Assembly: GCA_022478985.1 (NCBI GenBank)
Contig: JAKSZP010009490.1
Location: 1 to 64,000 of the forward strand
Reading direction: 5' to 3'
Origin: Massospora cicadina
Taxonomy: Eukaryota > Entomophthoromycota > Entomophthoromycetes > Entomophthorales > Entomophthoraceae
DNA length: 64,000 nt
In this document: in pieces, positions 20,665-32,380 of the stretch
How positions within the stretch are numbered: position 1 is the stretch's first letter
Layout of the letters: each line of letters opens with the position of its first letter
Made by a program: the position numbers and the translations under genes
Notes under the pieces: generated by a model
Told to the model about the DNA's origin: nothing
Databases searched by the model: none
The model's input: only the letters and a program-made list of their open reading frames with translations

Positions 20665-21640
20665 TCAGCAAAATGGGGGATGAATTGTCCGGTAATAACC
20701 AACCATCCCTAAAAACATTTGAATATTGCACAAGCTCTTAGTAACAGGCATGTCTGTAATGTTATTAATCTTACTAGACAAGGGTAAAATCCCATTGCAA
20801 ATAACCTTACGACCTAAGAACTCCATCCCAGTTTTGAAAAAAGCACACTTAGATGGTTTTAGATTAAGAGAATCTTGGCGCATTCGGCCAAATACTTCGT
20901 ATAAATGGTCTAAATGCTCATTAGAAGTAAAAGAAAAAAGTAATATCATCTAAATAAACTAAAATGCAGGAAAGTTTCAAATCACCAAATAAGCCATCCA
21001 TGGCCCTTTGAAAGGTAACAGGGGCATTAAAAAGCCCCTGTGGCATAAAAGTAGGCTCAAATAAACCCTCACTAGAAACTAAAGCGCATTTTTGACGATC
21101 TTCAGGAGCCAGTTCAATATGCCAATAACCTACTAGCAAGGTCCATGGCGAAAAGAACTGTGATCCAGACAGTAGTCTTAACAAGTCATCAATATGAGGT
21201 AATGGATATGAATCTTTTGGGTAACAGCATTAAGATTATGATAATCCATAACCACTCTATGACCTCCATCCTTTTTTTGGATAAGCAGTAGAGGAAAAGC
21301 CCATAATCTTTGTAAAGGCGTCAAAATCCCAGATTTAAGGATTTGTTTCAATTCCACTGAAACTTGAGCCTCCTAAACTTTTAGTTTTTGATAAGGCCAG
21401 GATTGGATAGGGGGAGTATCCCCCATTTTTACCTGATGCTGCACATTTTTCATTATCCCAAAATCTCTGGAGCCATTTGCAAGTATATTCACATACTCTT
21501 CAATTAGAGCCTCAGCTTCTTGTTGTTGTTCTGGATTAAGTGAATCTCCATATCTAACTTTGACTCTGGCAATGATAGGGGTCATCCAACCCAAAATCAC
21601 GTAACTCCCCACATCCAGTGACAGATAATATTTCATTTAC
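20665..21640 (-). pseudogene. pol: L reverse transcriptase
   Basis: 21184-20921 holds the palm (GYWHIELAPEDRQKCALVS, then MPQGLFNAPVTFQRAMDGLF and VYLDD), so both catalytic aspartates of YLDD remain. 20949-20665 holds the thumb (FLGRKVICNGILPLSSKI, then FLGMVGYYR). 21636-21373 is the linker before RT. Frameshifts near 20930 and 21190-21370 separate the pieces. Confidence 0.85.
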
Positions 21641-22420
21641 AGGAATAGGACGTAAATAAGCAATAGAGTTATTATGATGCAATTTTTTATAGGTTGAGAG
21701 GTGATATTAGCTAATAAAACTAGAACAGCTCCATTATATGCAGGATCAAGGATACCGGGACAAATTAAGAATTCCAGATGGGAGGGGTTAAGGTTACCTG
21801 AGATCTCTAATAAATGATCAGGCAGCACAAATACTTGCACTCCAGTATCATTTATAACTTGATATTTATGAGGAATTGTAATCAAGTTGATAGAATATAA
21901 AGACATTCCTTTGAAGGCACAAACTGATGGAGGTGGAAAGATAGTCTTAGGTCCCAAAGTTCAGTATTCAAGACGAGATATGGAGTTAGGATATTCCAAT
22001 AGACCAACACGTCGTTTGAGTTTGCCCTTATCATTTGGGAAACCCTTTAGAATTAAAGGTACTTGGTATCCAATTAAAGAAAGATAATTGTCCTTATGAC
22101 TAGTTATTACATCAAAATTAATAAGAAATTTGGTTCCCAAAAGCAAGTCATAACATTTAATGTCCAACACTACTGCAGGGGCTGAAATAACCAATTTTCC
22201 AAAGCGCATTGGAAGAGAAAAATAAGCTCCTATGGATTTAGTATATGAGGGACCAGCAGTTCCATAGTCTTGAGAGTGGTTTATATCCGGCACAACTGAG
22301 ATTTTTTTCATAAAGCTGGGATGAGATAACATTTATGGGAGATTCAGTATCATTGATGGCTAAAACTTTTACTTTGTGTCCCATGACCTCCACCTGATTC
22401 ACATCAGTACCAAAATTTAG
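21637..22420 (-). pseudogene. pol: L protease and linker, DTG changed to DTE
   Basis: The minus strand reads VLAINDTESPINVISSQL near 22365-22315, aligning with IVDTGAPVNIISTKL in S. The catalytic Gly is Glu, a single G-to-A change. Downstream, 22332-21961 is open and holds DYGTAGPS, SAPAVVLDIKCYDLLLGTKFL and YLSLIGYQVPL, the C-terminal half of the protease domain plus linker. Confidence 0.82.
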
Positions 22421-22449
22421 GATTGAGAATACTGAAGGACTAATTGGTC

Positions 22450-24728
22450 AAATTGAATTAGAAGATGAACTAAAAACATAAGAAAGAATAGTATCTTTGT
22501 TGACTAAATCATCAGGAATATCAAGTTCACCTGGAGCAGATATCACATAACAATCTTTAGAGGTATTAGAATTCTGAGATTGAGGCACAGGAGGTATGCC
22601 AGCACAGGGAGCCTCTTGTCCTATGTTGACTCCTCTTTTTTTCGACTCATCAGCTTGCTTCTTCCAACATTATTGTTTCATATGACCAACTAGTCCGCAA
22701 AAATGCAAGGATCCTTATTAGGTTTAAGTTTGGGTCTAGAAGGCACCGCATGAACATAGGAGCGAGGATTATGAGCAAAAGATGGATGCACCATACCATT
22801 AGGGGTTTTCATTAATGCCTCTTTTATGATGAGAATAGACTGGAAATCACCTTTAAGAGATTTTAAATGAAGTAACAACTGACTTCAAGGAGCAAACGAA
22901 CTCATCACAGCTGAAATGGCACCCTCTAAAGTAAATATACATAAGTAGTGAGATTCTGAGCATCATGATAAAGATTCTTAGCAAATTCTTGAATTGATTC
23001 TCTTCCAATAGCTTAGATGCTTATGAAGGCTTACTTTTTGATTAGACATGATTTGTTCACAACAAATTCCTTAATAAAGGCAGTTCTCACTTGAACCCAC
23101 GTCTGGCAAACCTTAAGGTGAGGGACCATGATTTTTTGAGTGAATTAACTTAAACAAGAAAGAATATGACGAACTTTTTGTTGATCAGTCTCACCGTCCA
23201 TCGCTTGCTCATAAACAAATAAAAAAGAGTGGATAATACCTTCACCTGGCTCATACTTATCTTTAAAGGTAGGTTAAAAGAGATGGGTTCATTTCTTAAT
23301 ATGTGAACACCCAATACCAGGACTGGATCACCTTGGAGGGTTCAGACTTGGAGACATGGATTTGAGTAGGAATTTGGTCAACTTGTTGACATAAATTGTT
23401 AAGATCGTCCTGTAATTTATGGACCCAATGACTAATGTAGCCAGTTGAAGAAGATTGATTTTAAGTAGAAGTTGAAGCGAGCATTTCTTCTTGCTTATTA
23501 ATCATTCCATACTTAGCGGTTAAACGGTCAATGGAGGCGGATTACATTGCAAATCAAGCTTCTTGAGTATATATTGATTAGAATCACATACGCGATGAGC
23601 ATCGTCAACAACATCTGATAAATTAGTTAGTGAATAATCTAGGTTAGTCAAGTGGCCTTCCAAAGATAAGAAGCATTCCTTTGCTATGGTTCATATTTGG
23701 CTTTCTAAAGCTTGAACTATTGTTACCAAAGGATTCAGAGTTTCATAGTCAGTAAACGAAAGCGTAGGGCCTGGGGTCCTGGGGGCCCTTGAGTACATTC
23801 ACGACCTACAGGCCCAGGGGGTCCCTGTTGGCCCGCAGGTCCCTGAGGACTTCACTCACCAGTAGGACCCAGTATCACAGAGGGAGAATTAGGTGGTCCC
23901 AGAGGTCCAGGAGGACTAATAGGATCAGGTATACCTTCTCAAATATTATCCACAACTCAGATGAGTTGTTATAGTAGTCCATCTAATTCAACAAAGCGTT
24001 CTTAATTTGATGTATAACTGTTTTAATTGAATAGTAAATTCCTCTTCATGGGTAGTTAATCAATGTTATCTAGGTTTAGCAACTTCAATAACCTGTTGAG
24101 ATACTTCTTGACTTAAATAACTAACAACTCCAGTATTGATTCTAACAAGTTAGTTGTGAATTTAATGATTTCTCTCCAATTGTCAACTATGGCTTCCAAA
24201 TTATCATGACCGAAGTTAGAAGCGGTTTCATAGAAAGAGGATAGCTGAGAATGAAACTGCTGAGCCATAGTCAACTGGCATTGAATCTCAAGATGATGTA
24301 ACCCCAAGATTTGAACTAGATGATGAATGGCGGGATGCACATACCGCCTGAGATACTGTTCCTTTCTAGCCAACCTGACTTCAGTATGTTGTAAGACAGC
24401 TCGATTATATAATTCCATCATATTAGAATAAACCTTAGATGCTCATTCTCATTTATGATGCTCCCCAGGATGAAAAGCCCCTCTTATTAAGCCTCTAACT
24501 GTTTATTCTACATCTGCAGGCTAAATGATGATTGGTTTGGTCAGGGCTTTCAATGTTTGAATCCATAGACGCTTGAAAATGAGGATTACTGATACTAGCA
24601 GAAGGCCTCTCCTGCCTGTTGGTATGTACACATTGTGTGATACTCATTGATTATTCTAAAGAGGGACTTTTCTTCACTAAAAGTATTCATTGTTGTGAAA
24701 TCATGTTTTCACCAGGTAGCCTCAGAAA
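22450..24728 (-). pseudogene. gag: L gag with collagen-like tract
   Basis: The N-terminal part (24728-24000) includes an open segment at 24421-24113. A Gly-Pro-rich, collagen-like tract is encoded at about 23770-23945 (PQGPAGQQGPPGPVG and flanking G-x-y triplets). A long helical region follows, then the zinc knuckle at 22660-22705, readable as CGLVGHMKQ-stop-CWK after a one-base deletion that separates the first Cys. Gag would build the particle and bind RNA. Confidence 0.75.
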
Positions 24729-24749
24729 CAGACCTGGCAGGGAGCACCA
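24729..24749 (-). other. Primer-binding site of L
   Basis: Minus-strand TGGTGCTCCCTGCCAGGTC lies one base after the 5' LTR. It shares TGGTGCTC with M, N and R. Confidence 0.75.
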
Positions 24750-24750
24750 G

Positions 24751-25339
24751 TATTGGAATTTCGTGATAAATTTTGATATTCAGGCGCTACAAGGTCTACA
24801 AAATCATTAGTCTTGTGGCTCTAGCAAGAGTTGAAATAAGGCGCCAAAATTATTAGTTTTGTTTCAATAATGGATTCCAATCGTAATAATGATATTCTAT
24901 CTTTTTTTTAGTACAAGAAAATGATATTCTATCTTAATTGACCAAAAGGTAGCTACGCGAGACAAAATATGTGGTGTCTTTATTAGTTAAAATTTAGAGA
25001 TATTTATATGATAGGATTTAGTAGATCTTTTTTAGGATCTTTGTGCTTCAAACGAGGTAGGATCTATTCTGTTAGAGGACCAATTTTGCTGATTGTCAGA
25101 TCTGATACAATTTTTGTTAGATGAGTTCAACCTTATCATTGAGGGCTCAGCCCTTTCAGAATGCTTAGCCTCCTCAGAAGACCTAGCCCCTTCAGCCAGA
25201 TGATACTGATAACTTTGAAGAGTTGATATTTGGTCTAAAAGAGAAGCAGATATATCTGATGGGGTTTCATAATCTTATTAGACCAAGCTGTCAAACCTTG
25301 ACCTGATTAGAATTGGTCATTTAAGGTGAATTTCCAACA
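24751..25339 (-). repeat. 5' LTR of L
   Basis: 589 bp; aligns with 18353-18910 except for a local insertion at about 24902-24917 flanked by direct repeats (AATGATATTCTATC). Confidence 0.9.
24887..24934 (-). mobile_element. Tiny A-tailed insertion in the L 5' LTR
   Basis: Compared with the L 3' LTR, this copy has an extra segment that reads TTCTTGTACTAAAAAA on the minus strand, flanked by two copies of AAGATAGAATATCATT or slightly shorter. An A-tail at one side and a 14-16 bp duplication suggest target-primed insertion of a severely 5'-truncated retroposon. The end GTACTAAAAAA recurs in the S 5' LTR. Confidence 0.5.
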
Positions 25340-25760
25340 AAACCGCTAACAGTCCAGCTAGATTCCAGATGCTATGGAGTAGTTAGCATCCTGCAGATTG
25401 CCATCAATTCATTCAGCTCAGGAAGGACATGGGAGGTGAAATTAGTTTTATTGTCCATGAGTATGAACTAAAGGCAGCCATGCCGTTGAATGAACACTCC
25501 ATAATGAACTCGGAAGCGGTTATGGCCCCCATATCTTTGATTGCTCATGATTCTACCCACCATGTCAAGTGATCCATCACTACCATGATGTACTTGGAGC
25601 AATTAGTGCCCATTGGCAAGGACCCCACAACATCAATGGATATCGTATGCCAAGGCAAATGGGGTCTAACCATATGATAAGTGGTTCTCTTGTGGAAGGG
25701 CTTCTCCACTTGGCATTGATGACAACAGGTAATCATTTCAAGCACGATAAAGGACATACC
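25340..25760 (-). pseudogene. pol: N integrase N-terminal part and first core half
   Basis: 25757-25545 is open and holds the C-x2-C of the finger (CCHQCQVEKPF) and the first catalytic Asp (HTISIDVVGSLP). The following core to 25345 is broken, ending at the codons directly before the conserved V-N-G-T-L motif where L is inserted. Confidence 0.85.
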
Positions 25761-26450
25761 TTCCTAGTAATATTGTGGCTTCAGGAATTCCAACATCTTT
25801 ATAGTCCTCCATGCCCTACTGCCTTGTGTGCATCCAAGATAATACCCAGTCAGTCAGAGGGCTTCAGAAAACTCACCATGACACCACTAACCTTCTTAAA
25901 CAGCTCACCATCCCTAAAGAAGGTATCTGTACTCATCTCATCCAGCGCCCAAACGATTTTAGGTGGCTCATTGGCTTTACTGCTGATCATTTTCTTGTAC
26001 ATTATATCAGCAAGATCCACCATGATAGCAACGGTTGGTGAGTGTGATAGACAGTCAGCGTTCTGGTGCTTTGCACCCAGCCAGTGGATTATCTCAAAAT
26101 CATATGCTTGCAGCTTGAGCACCCACAATGCGAGGCGCCCCTCTAGCTCCCAAAGATTTTGTAATCAGCGTAATGAAGCATGATTGGTCACAACTTTGAA
26201 CTTTAATTCATGGAGATATAACCAAAATTGTTTGTATGCATAGATCACCGCTAGACACTCCCATTCAGTCAGGGTATAGTTCTGCTTGTGGCAGTTTAAG
26301 ATTATGTTGCAATAAGTGATGTGATGCTCCACTCCAGTGTCGTCCTGCTGTGACAAGACCACTCCTACAGCGGAAAAGGAAGTATAAGTCTGAACAGTAA
26401 ATTTTTTCTAAAAGTTCTGATGCTGCAACACCAGAGCGCTAATTAGCGCC
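25760..26450 (-). pseudogene. pol: N RNase H
   Basis: 26362-26165 has VLSQQDD, NYTLTEWECLAVIYAYKQFW and FKVVTNHASL; the Asp of the usual TDHASL is Asn. 26128-25850 continues with LKLQAYDFEIIHWLGAKHQNADCLSH and an acidic linker to the integrase. A frameshift lies near 26140. Confidence 0.85.
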
Positions 26451-27320
26451 ATTTTAAGAGCATCAAAAGCACTCTGACATCATACTGTCCATTTGAAAGC
26501 GGCGTCCTTATTCATAAGCTCAAAGAGTGGGTCCCTGATACAGCTGAAATTAAGAATAAAATGGCGGTAGTACCCACCAATATCCAGTATAAGACTTAGA
26601 TATTCCATACGATCTGGGGTCAGGCCATCTTCCTGATGGCTATTACCTTAGCCAGTTGTAGTTGAAGACCTCTGGCATCTACCACGAACCTAAGATATTC
26701 CAGTTGCTCTTTAGTAAATGACATTTGCGAGGCTTATTTTAATATTAGCCTCCATGAGCTAGTGGAATACTTCTTCCAGGTAATATAGATGCTCTGAAGA
26801 CATCCATGAAAAAACGTTAATGTCATCAAGGTAGACTAGGACGCATGACAGCTTGAGATCACCCAGGATAGTGTCCATGGCCCTTTGAAACGTAGCTGGG
26901 GCGTTACATAGGCCTTGTGGCATATGAGTGGGCTGTAATAACCCTTTGGAGGTGATCATAGAACACTTTTCTCGTTACACCGTGGGAAACTTGATCTGAC
27001 AGTACCTGAGATCAGGTCCATAGCTGAAAAATAGTGTTCACAGCCCAGACGATCTAAGGCATCAACATTTCTTATCAGCAGATATAAACCTTTTTGGTGA
27101 TGCTGTTAAGTTTTGCATAGTCAACCGCTACCCAGTTAGTGCCATCCTTCTTTTTAAAGATTAATACAAGCACGTCCTAAGGACTTTTTGATGACTTGAG
27201 CATACCCTGCTCCAACAGCTTTCTTATTTCTATCAGAAAAACCTCATCTGCAGCCCTCAGGTGGCAGATTGGCTAAGACCAAATAGGGGGTGATCCCCTG
27301 TGTCCACTCAATGGACAAAG
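26450..27320 (-). pseudogene. pol: N reverse transcriptase
   Basis: 26959-26759 is open: SKGLLQPTHMPQGLCNAPATFQ, then GDLKLSCVLVYLDDINVFS. The YLDD catalytic pair is kept. The fingers (27320-26960) and thumb (26750-26460) are recognisable but broken. It is clearly related to S RT, which has nearly the same wording around YLDD. Confidence 0.85.
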
Positions 27321-28101
27321 TTATGAATGCATCCCAAATCATGGTTGTGGGATGCTAAAGTCTATCAATATTTCTTGAATAACGCCATTTCCCAATCAAG
27401 TTGCTCCTCCAATAGCCACGTCAAAGCTTCACGCGGAATCACTGTTATTATACCAGCCAAAATTCAAGTGAGGAGGCTAAGTTCTTCCAATGAGCCAACT
27501 CATGTAGCTGAAAAGCCTCATCAACAGGGGTAGGTTTATATATAAGTCACCACCTGATGCCTCTGGACCATGAGAGGCTTATGCAGGTTGGCCAGAAGCA
27601 CTTTGATTTACCCAGGGCCAGATACTAGTATTCCTGGAGCCACATGAGGTTCAAGGCGTGATTGTTGATAAGGGCTGAGGACCTCCCCTGAACAACTCTT
27701 CTGGTAACTTCACTTTGAACTCTGTTCCTACAATAGCTTGGTGTCCGATGGTTTTTTAAAGCGCTCACTAATAGTAGCGGTATCCCTTGGTACATGTATT
27801 TTAATAAGGAAGAACCCTAATTCGCTGCTTCAACCACCAGTAGTGGATGGGAACTACGCCGTCACAGTATGGAAAGTTGATTTGACCATCTCAAGCGGAT
27901 TCCTGTGGTATCCTCTTTGACATGAAGTAGACAGGGATCCACAGACCCAGGATCTTGAAGGTTTCTTCCACCATGTTGACCACAGCACCAAAATGGTGAA
28001 TGAAAGCAGCGCCAATTAAGATGCCATAAATGTGGATTGTCAATATAATTTCTGGCATAGAGACAAAGATTGACTAAACTGAAGAGGAAGCACACTGTAC
28101 G

Positions 28102-28344
28102 CTACCGCCAATATGATACTTCCACCCCTGCAGTCCCAAATACCACCTGGTGGTCCATGTCAGGCTTCAATAGCAGCTTAGCCACCAGCTTTGTCGACAC
28201 TATGTTAACTAGGGCACCAGTTAAATGATCACATGTATTTTCGTTTTTCCACAAAATTCCACAATAAGTACACTCATAATAAGAAGAACCATGACTGTTT
28301 AATACATGAACATCCAAAGAATTCTTCCTATCAAAAAAGTGCAT
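28102..28344 (-). pseudogene. pol: N protease, catalytic Asp lost
   Basis: The 80-codon frame contains SSYYECTYCGILW, then CDHLTGALVNIVSTKLV and FGTAGVEV. It aligns with S protease, where the same position reads IVDTGAPVNIISTKLV, so DTG has become LTG. The linker between protease and RT (28100-27320) is readable only in short pieces. Confidence 0.8.
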
Positions 28345-28379
28345 AATACTGGATCATACTTGTGAGTAACCCTTTACAA

Positions 28380-29519
28380 TCTGCTCCAATGGGATGGCGA
28401 CGTTAACGCCCTCCAATGAGACCACATCCAAGGAGGGTTGGGGTTAATCTTCAGAGTTATGCTCTAGGATTTGACAGGCATAAGGCTTTTGAATCTCTTG
28501 AAGGACTCTTCCACGACGCCCTCCTTGGTTTGGGAGCGAGTTATCACATTTACATCATTGGTGGCTTGTTGATAGAGAAATACGTCGTTGGGGTTATGAG
28601 AACTAACACAGGGCGGCTTATTATGATCGAACAGGACAGATAAATTTGATGCAACAGAAGTAGAGTTTCCCGTCTCTATTCCACTTTTTCTTCTCCCTGC
28701 TTATCCAAATTCAGCAGAACCGCATGGATGTTACAGTTTGCAGGGCAGCTCGCCGCTTAATTTCCTTGCTTACCACACTCAAAGCAAACTATTCCAAAAG
28801 GTTCCCATTTTTGAACGTCCATTAAACCTGGCCTGAGGGTTATAAGCTGGACATGTATGGTAGAGCGTTAAAGAGTGGCCGTGGATGTCCAAATGATTAT
28901 AGGTCAGTCGCAGGTTGGTTAGCAGACTGTAGTTTGGCCAGGGATTAGCTGGCATAATATAAGTCAGTCGCTGATGACCACCCACCAATGAATCTTCAGA
29001 AACAATCAATGACGGTTTCCAGTCCCCATTGGACGGGATAAATGTTGCTACTAATCGCCGCAAGTAGTTGACAAACCGCAGTAAGGGGATATCCCCTTGT
29101 AGTACTAGAGACATTGCGTTGTGAAGCTCCCAGTGTGGTTATACAGTGGAAGTCATAGCAATACTGACATCCGCCTCTGACAATGTTCCTTCCCCTATCA
29201 TCACATGTGCTTCTAAGGTGAAGCAGTCAGCAAATTCTGGAAAGAGTTTCATTCTGTTAAGACCAATAGTCAGGAAGTCTGCTTTTTGTTGCACCATATT
29301 ATCTATCCTGCTGAACAAGTGTAGCACCATATCTTTGACCTTCTTGTAGGTCATGGTGCTGTCCTCCATGTAACAGGTGACCTGGTCAGCGCTCTTGACA
29401 TCCAAGATGGTGATTAGCAGCTTCGCCTTATGGCAATCCAAAACTCCTTTGACAGAAAACTTGAACCACTTAAAGAACCTGTGCATATTGCCTCCCATGA
29501 TAAAATGGGACACCTTTTT
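28380..29519 (-). pseudogene. gag: N gag, C-terminal half with damaged zinc knuckle
   Basis: 29513-29139 is open and holds the capsid helices (FKWFKFSVKGVLDCHKAKLL, then YKKVKDMVLHLFSRIDN). 29114-28779 continues. At about 28730-28772 the zinc knuckle reads CFECGKQGN-stop-AASC: the His is Asn and the next codon is a stop. The gag frame continues to the right of solo LTR Y. Confidence 0.78.
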
Positions 29520-29524
29520 GACAC

Positions 29525-30084
29525 TGTCAGGATCCTGCCCAAATCAAAAATTTGCATGAGTCAGATGACGTGAATCAAACCTGGTTTGATAAAATAGCCA
29601 AAATTATTATTAGGGGATAATCACCAACTAATTCCAAGACCTCTCAATATTAGGGACAATCCTTGACTAATGCAGTCAATTACTTTGCCCAAAACCCCTA
29701 ATATTGTGATTCAAACCAAATCTATGCAGCAATTGAACCCCATCTGACATAATGAACAACTGCCGCAAATCCCCAACTGGTGAATGAGTTAGGATCTTTT
29801 TTTAGAACGCTTGGAGATTTACCAAGAAAACTCCCTGATCTCCCATATAATCCTTTTCTAAGCAAATAAACTTTAATCTCTTCTTTGCCATTTTATGTCA
29901 AATTGGCCTACCTCTATTTACTTGGGGACAAAATAATAGTTAGGGTTTACCACTCAAGGTCTTTAACTTGAGTGAATACTTCCGGCTAAGTAAAGTAAAA
30001 ACCTTATAATCCAGCACCCAGGAACTTTGGGTTTCCTGGCCTTAAAATAAAAGGATAAGTGATCTAAACCCCTTATTCCTGACA
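29525..30084 (+). repeat. Solo LTR Y inside N gag
   Basis: 560 bp with ends TGTCAGGA/TCCTGACA and a perfect 5-bp duplication GACAC (29520-29524 and 30085-30089). The orientation given is provisional, because the ends are palindromic and no internal region is present. It contains TATA-like and AATAAA-like patterns on both strands. Confidence 0.88.
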
Positions 30085-30089
30085 GACAC

Positions 30090-31720
30090 ACTCTCTCTCT
30101 TCTCATTCCAGGCTTCAGTTTCTGGGACTGAATTGAGCGTTCTCCAGCCTGGCGAATACATCCCCCACATGGGTTTTTAGGTATGCCGTAGTACAGAAAA
30201 TTGGTTCCGCTGTGATCCTGCAAGAGTGGTGGCGTCTCTAGCGGAATTACAGCAACGACTGTGGGTAGCTCACTCGCAGACCCATAATATTAGTCCCCAG
30301 AGTCAAGACTATCTGCAACCCAACTCCCTTCACCCCCCTGGACAGCGATTAGCTCCCCCACTAGTTGTTCCACTTTAATTGAACTGGACTGGCAGCGCTA
30401 TTTCATGGCGTCCTGTCTAAGCTCATCAACCTCTTTTTGTAAATTCCGCCATAATTCTTTCACAACGGACAGTTTTCACTTGATATTTTGACGATGTTAA
30501 CCACATCATCTAGAGTTCCTTGCAACCCAAAACTCTGGCATCCACTGTCATGAGCTTGACGGGAGGTATCATATAGTTGACTTACTAAGGCTGCTCCTCC
30601 CCAAAGGAGCTCCTCATTTGATCGTTGCATATTTTCTAAACTGCCTCTGAGATCAGCATATTCCACTGACTCAACAAATGAGGGCCACAGTCCATCCTCA
30701 ATTGGCATTGTTAAAGAAATCTAGGTGAGCTAGCTGATCTAACAACTGCCCATATGGCGGAACCGAGGAACAAAGCTCTGAGGTTTTCACAGCAGTGTGA
30801 TGGTTGATCCATTCACCTCTCTGCTGGATGGGATCAATTGCAATGGAGTCATCTTGGTTGGCAACTTGATGCTCCAACAGGATTTCGCGGTCCCTGATGC
30901 AACCCAAAGTGGATCCAATGTCCAGCACCCATTTGGTCATTTCTTGCATGAACTGTTTGGTATTCCCTCCTAATGTAGTCATATCCCTTATTCTAGTTGA
31001 TCGTGAGGCCATCCGGTTCAACAGCTCTCACATGACCTGGGGTAACTCCTGGTTTAACTGAGGCATGAGCTGATCCATCCAACAATGGGCGTTGGCAACA
31101 TGGGTGTGTACTTGGACAAGCGCCCCCCTCATCTCCAAGAACATCTGCTCAAGGCATTCCAGCAAAAGAGATTTGTCATTATCTGCACCTGATCAAACCA
31201 CATCACACCCCCAAATCTAATATTATGACGAGGCAGGACTCACAGGAGCTGATGAATAGACAGCTGTACATAAAGCGATAAGGAACTCTATTGGCCCATG
31301 CAAGTCAAGACGGCGTGTCAGGCCAGTGGTGGTCACATCCAAATAGGGCATATACAATTAGTAAAGCTGAGCCTGATCTTTATGATTAAAAACATGGTCA
31401 TAAAATTCTCAACAGGGTCCCCGTTGTAAAGGCGGTATCCCAGAGCAACCACTCCATAATACTATGAAGCAGAGCAGCGTTGAAATCTAAGGAACCATCC
31501 ATGCTGTGCTGACTCAAGAGCTGGACAGGCGGACAACTACAAATCCATTGAGGAATCGCCTAAGTCAGATGGCTTAGTCACATTAAACAGGTCTGGTTCC
31601 TCGTCAGAATATTTCATAAGTTTGCCACTTTATTTTTTCATGAAGCCCCACAAGGTTTTAGCAAAGGTAGTTCAAGTTCACCATCGTTACAGATATTTGT
31701 GCTAGGTTTAAAGTTGATCA
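30090..31720 (-). pseudogene. gag: N gag, N-terminal half
   Basis: 31021-30698 and 30708-30460 are open frames with helical, Gln/Glu-rich sequence (QFMQEMTKWVLDIGSTLG, then YADLRGSLENMQRSNEELL), as expected of a Gypsy gag N-terminus or matrix-like part. 30223-29963 partly overlaps LTR Y; only its part right of 30090 belongs to gag. No conserved catalytic motif is expected here, so the call rests on position and continuity with the capsid part. Confidence 0.6.
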
Positions 31721-31725
31721 GTGGG

Positions 31726-31744
31726 CCCCCTGTAATGAGCACCA
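31726..31744 (-). other. Primer-binding site of N
   Basis: Minus-strand TGGTGCTCATTACAGGGGG starts one base after the 5' LTR and differs from that of R at one position. Confidence 0.8.
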
Positions 31745-31745
31745 C

Positions 31746-32375
31746 TATTGATCTTCTGGTGGATTAGATATGATCTAACATATTGTTGCACAGAGGTTGA
31801 ACTCACTGATACAACGGAAGGGCGAAATGAAGATTGCTATTCCTCAAACAAAGATAACAATATATAAAGTAGAAGAAAAGCGCTTACAGGAACACAATAT
31901 TTATTATAGAAATAGCAACACTTCCTAAACCAATGTTTCTAACCCAGATATCAAATTTTTACTGAAGAGTCCACTGCAGCTTTCCAATTAAAAGTAATCT
32001 CCTTTCCACTCTCTGTCACTACCATTATCTCTCTCGCTGCAGTCACTTCTACAACTCAACCAAGCAGGTAATCTCACTAACTATTCTTTTTGCGTAACTC
32101 TTTGCGGAATTGTAACCATATTGCTACATTTTCATTATTAGTTTTTGGCATTTGATCCAACAGCAACCATTAGTAACTTAATAATATAACCTATTCTTGA
32201 TTATCCTCTGCTTCTAGTCGCTAGTAATCAAATCAAACCAATTGTAATTAAACTGCTTTCTGAGGCAACTAGATTTGGCAGATTCCTCTACAATTGCTCA
32301 ACTATTCTTATCAAAACTAATTAGATCCTAGTATCTGGCATAGCGGGAGGAAACCATCTGGTTAATTTTATGACA
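31746..32375 (-). repeat. 5' LTR of N
   Basis: 630 bp; starts TGTCATAAAATTAACC (minus strand) and aligns with 17042-17675, with many substitutions. Confidence 0.9.
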
Positions 32376-32380
32376 ATATG

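Larger units (their letters stand above)
18353..25339 (-). mobile_element. Element L: Gypsy element inside N integrase
   Basis: About 7.0 kb with LTRs at 18353-18910 and 24751-25339. The ends form TGTTGGAAATTC/GAAATTCCAATA. Flanks share GGTT (minus strand) plus one mismatched base, an eroded 5-bp duplication, and the N integrase frame resumes exactly across the element. Gag, protease, RT, RNase H and integrase are in normal order on the minus strand, with no chromodomain. Confidence 0.92.
17042..32375 (-). mobile_element. Element N: Gypsy element inside M integrase
   Basis: Complete from LTR to LTR, in minus orientation, with a perfect target duplication ATATG (17037-17041 and 32376-32380). 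The M integrase frame continues across: AYNQLPY on the left and, after one ATATG copy, KPFKLLYG on the right. N itself is interrupted by L (18353-25339) and by solo LTR Y (29525-30084). Without these it is about 7.8 kb, a normal Gypsy length. Confidence 0.92.

Noticed and set aside
23789..23974. Plus-strand Arg/Ser-rich frame
   Set aside because: It is the antisense of the collagen-like tract in L gag.
25569..26183. 204-codon plus-strand open frame
   Set aside because: Antisense of N RNase H and integrase, which carry recognisable motifs on the minus strand.
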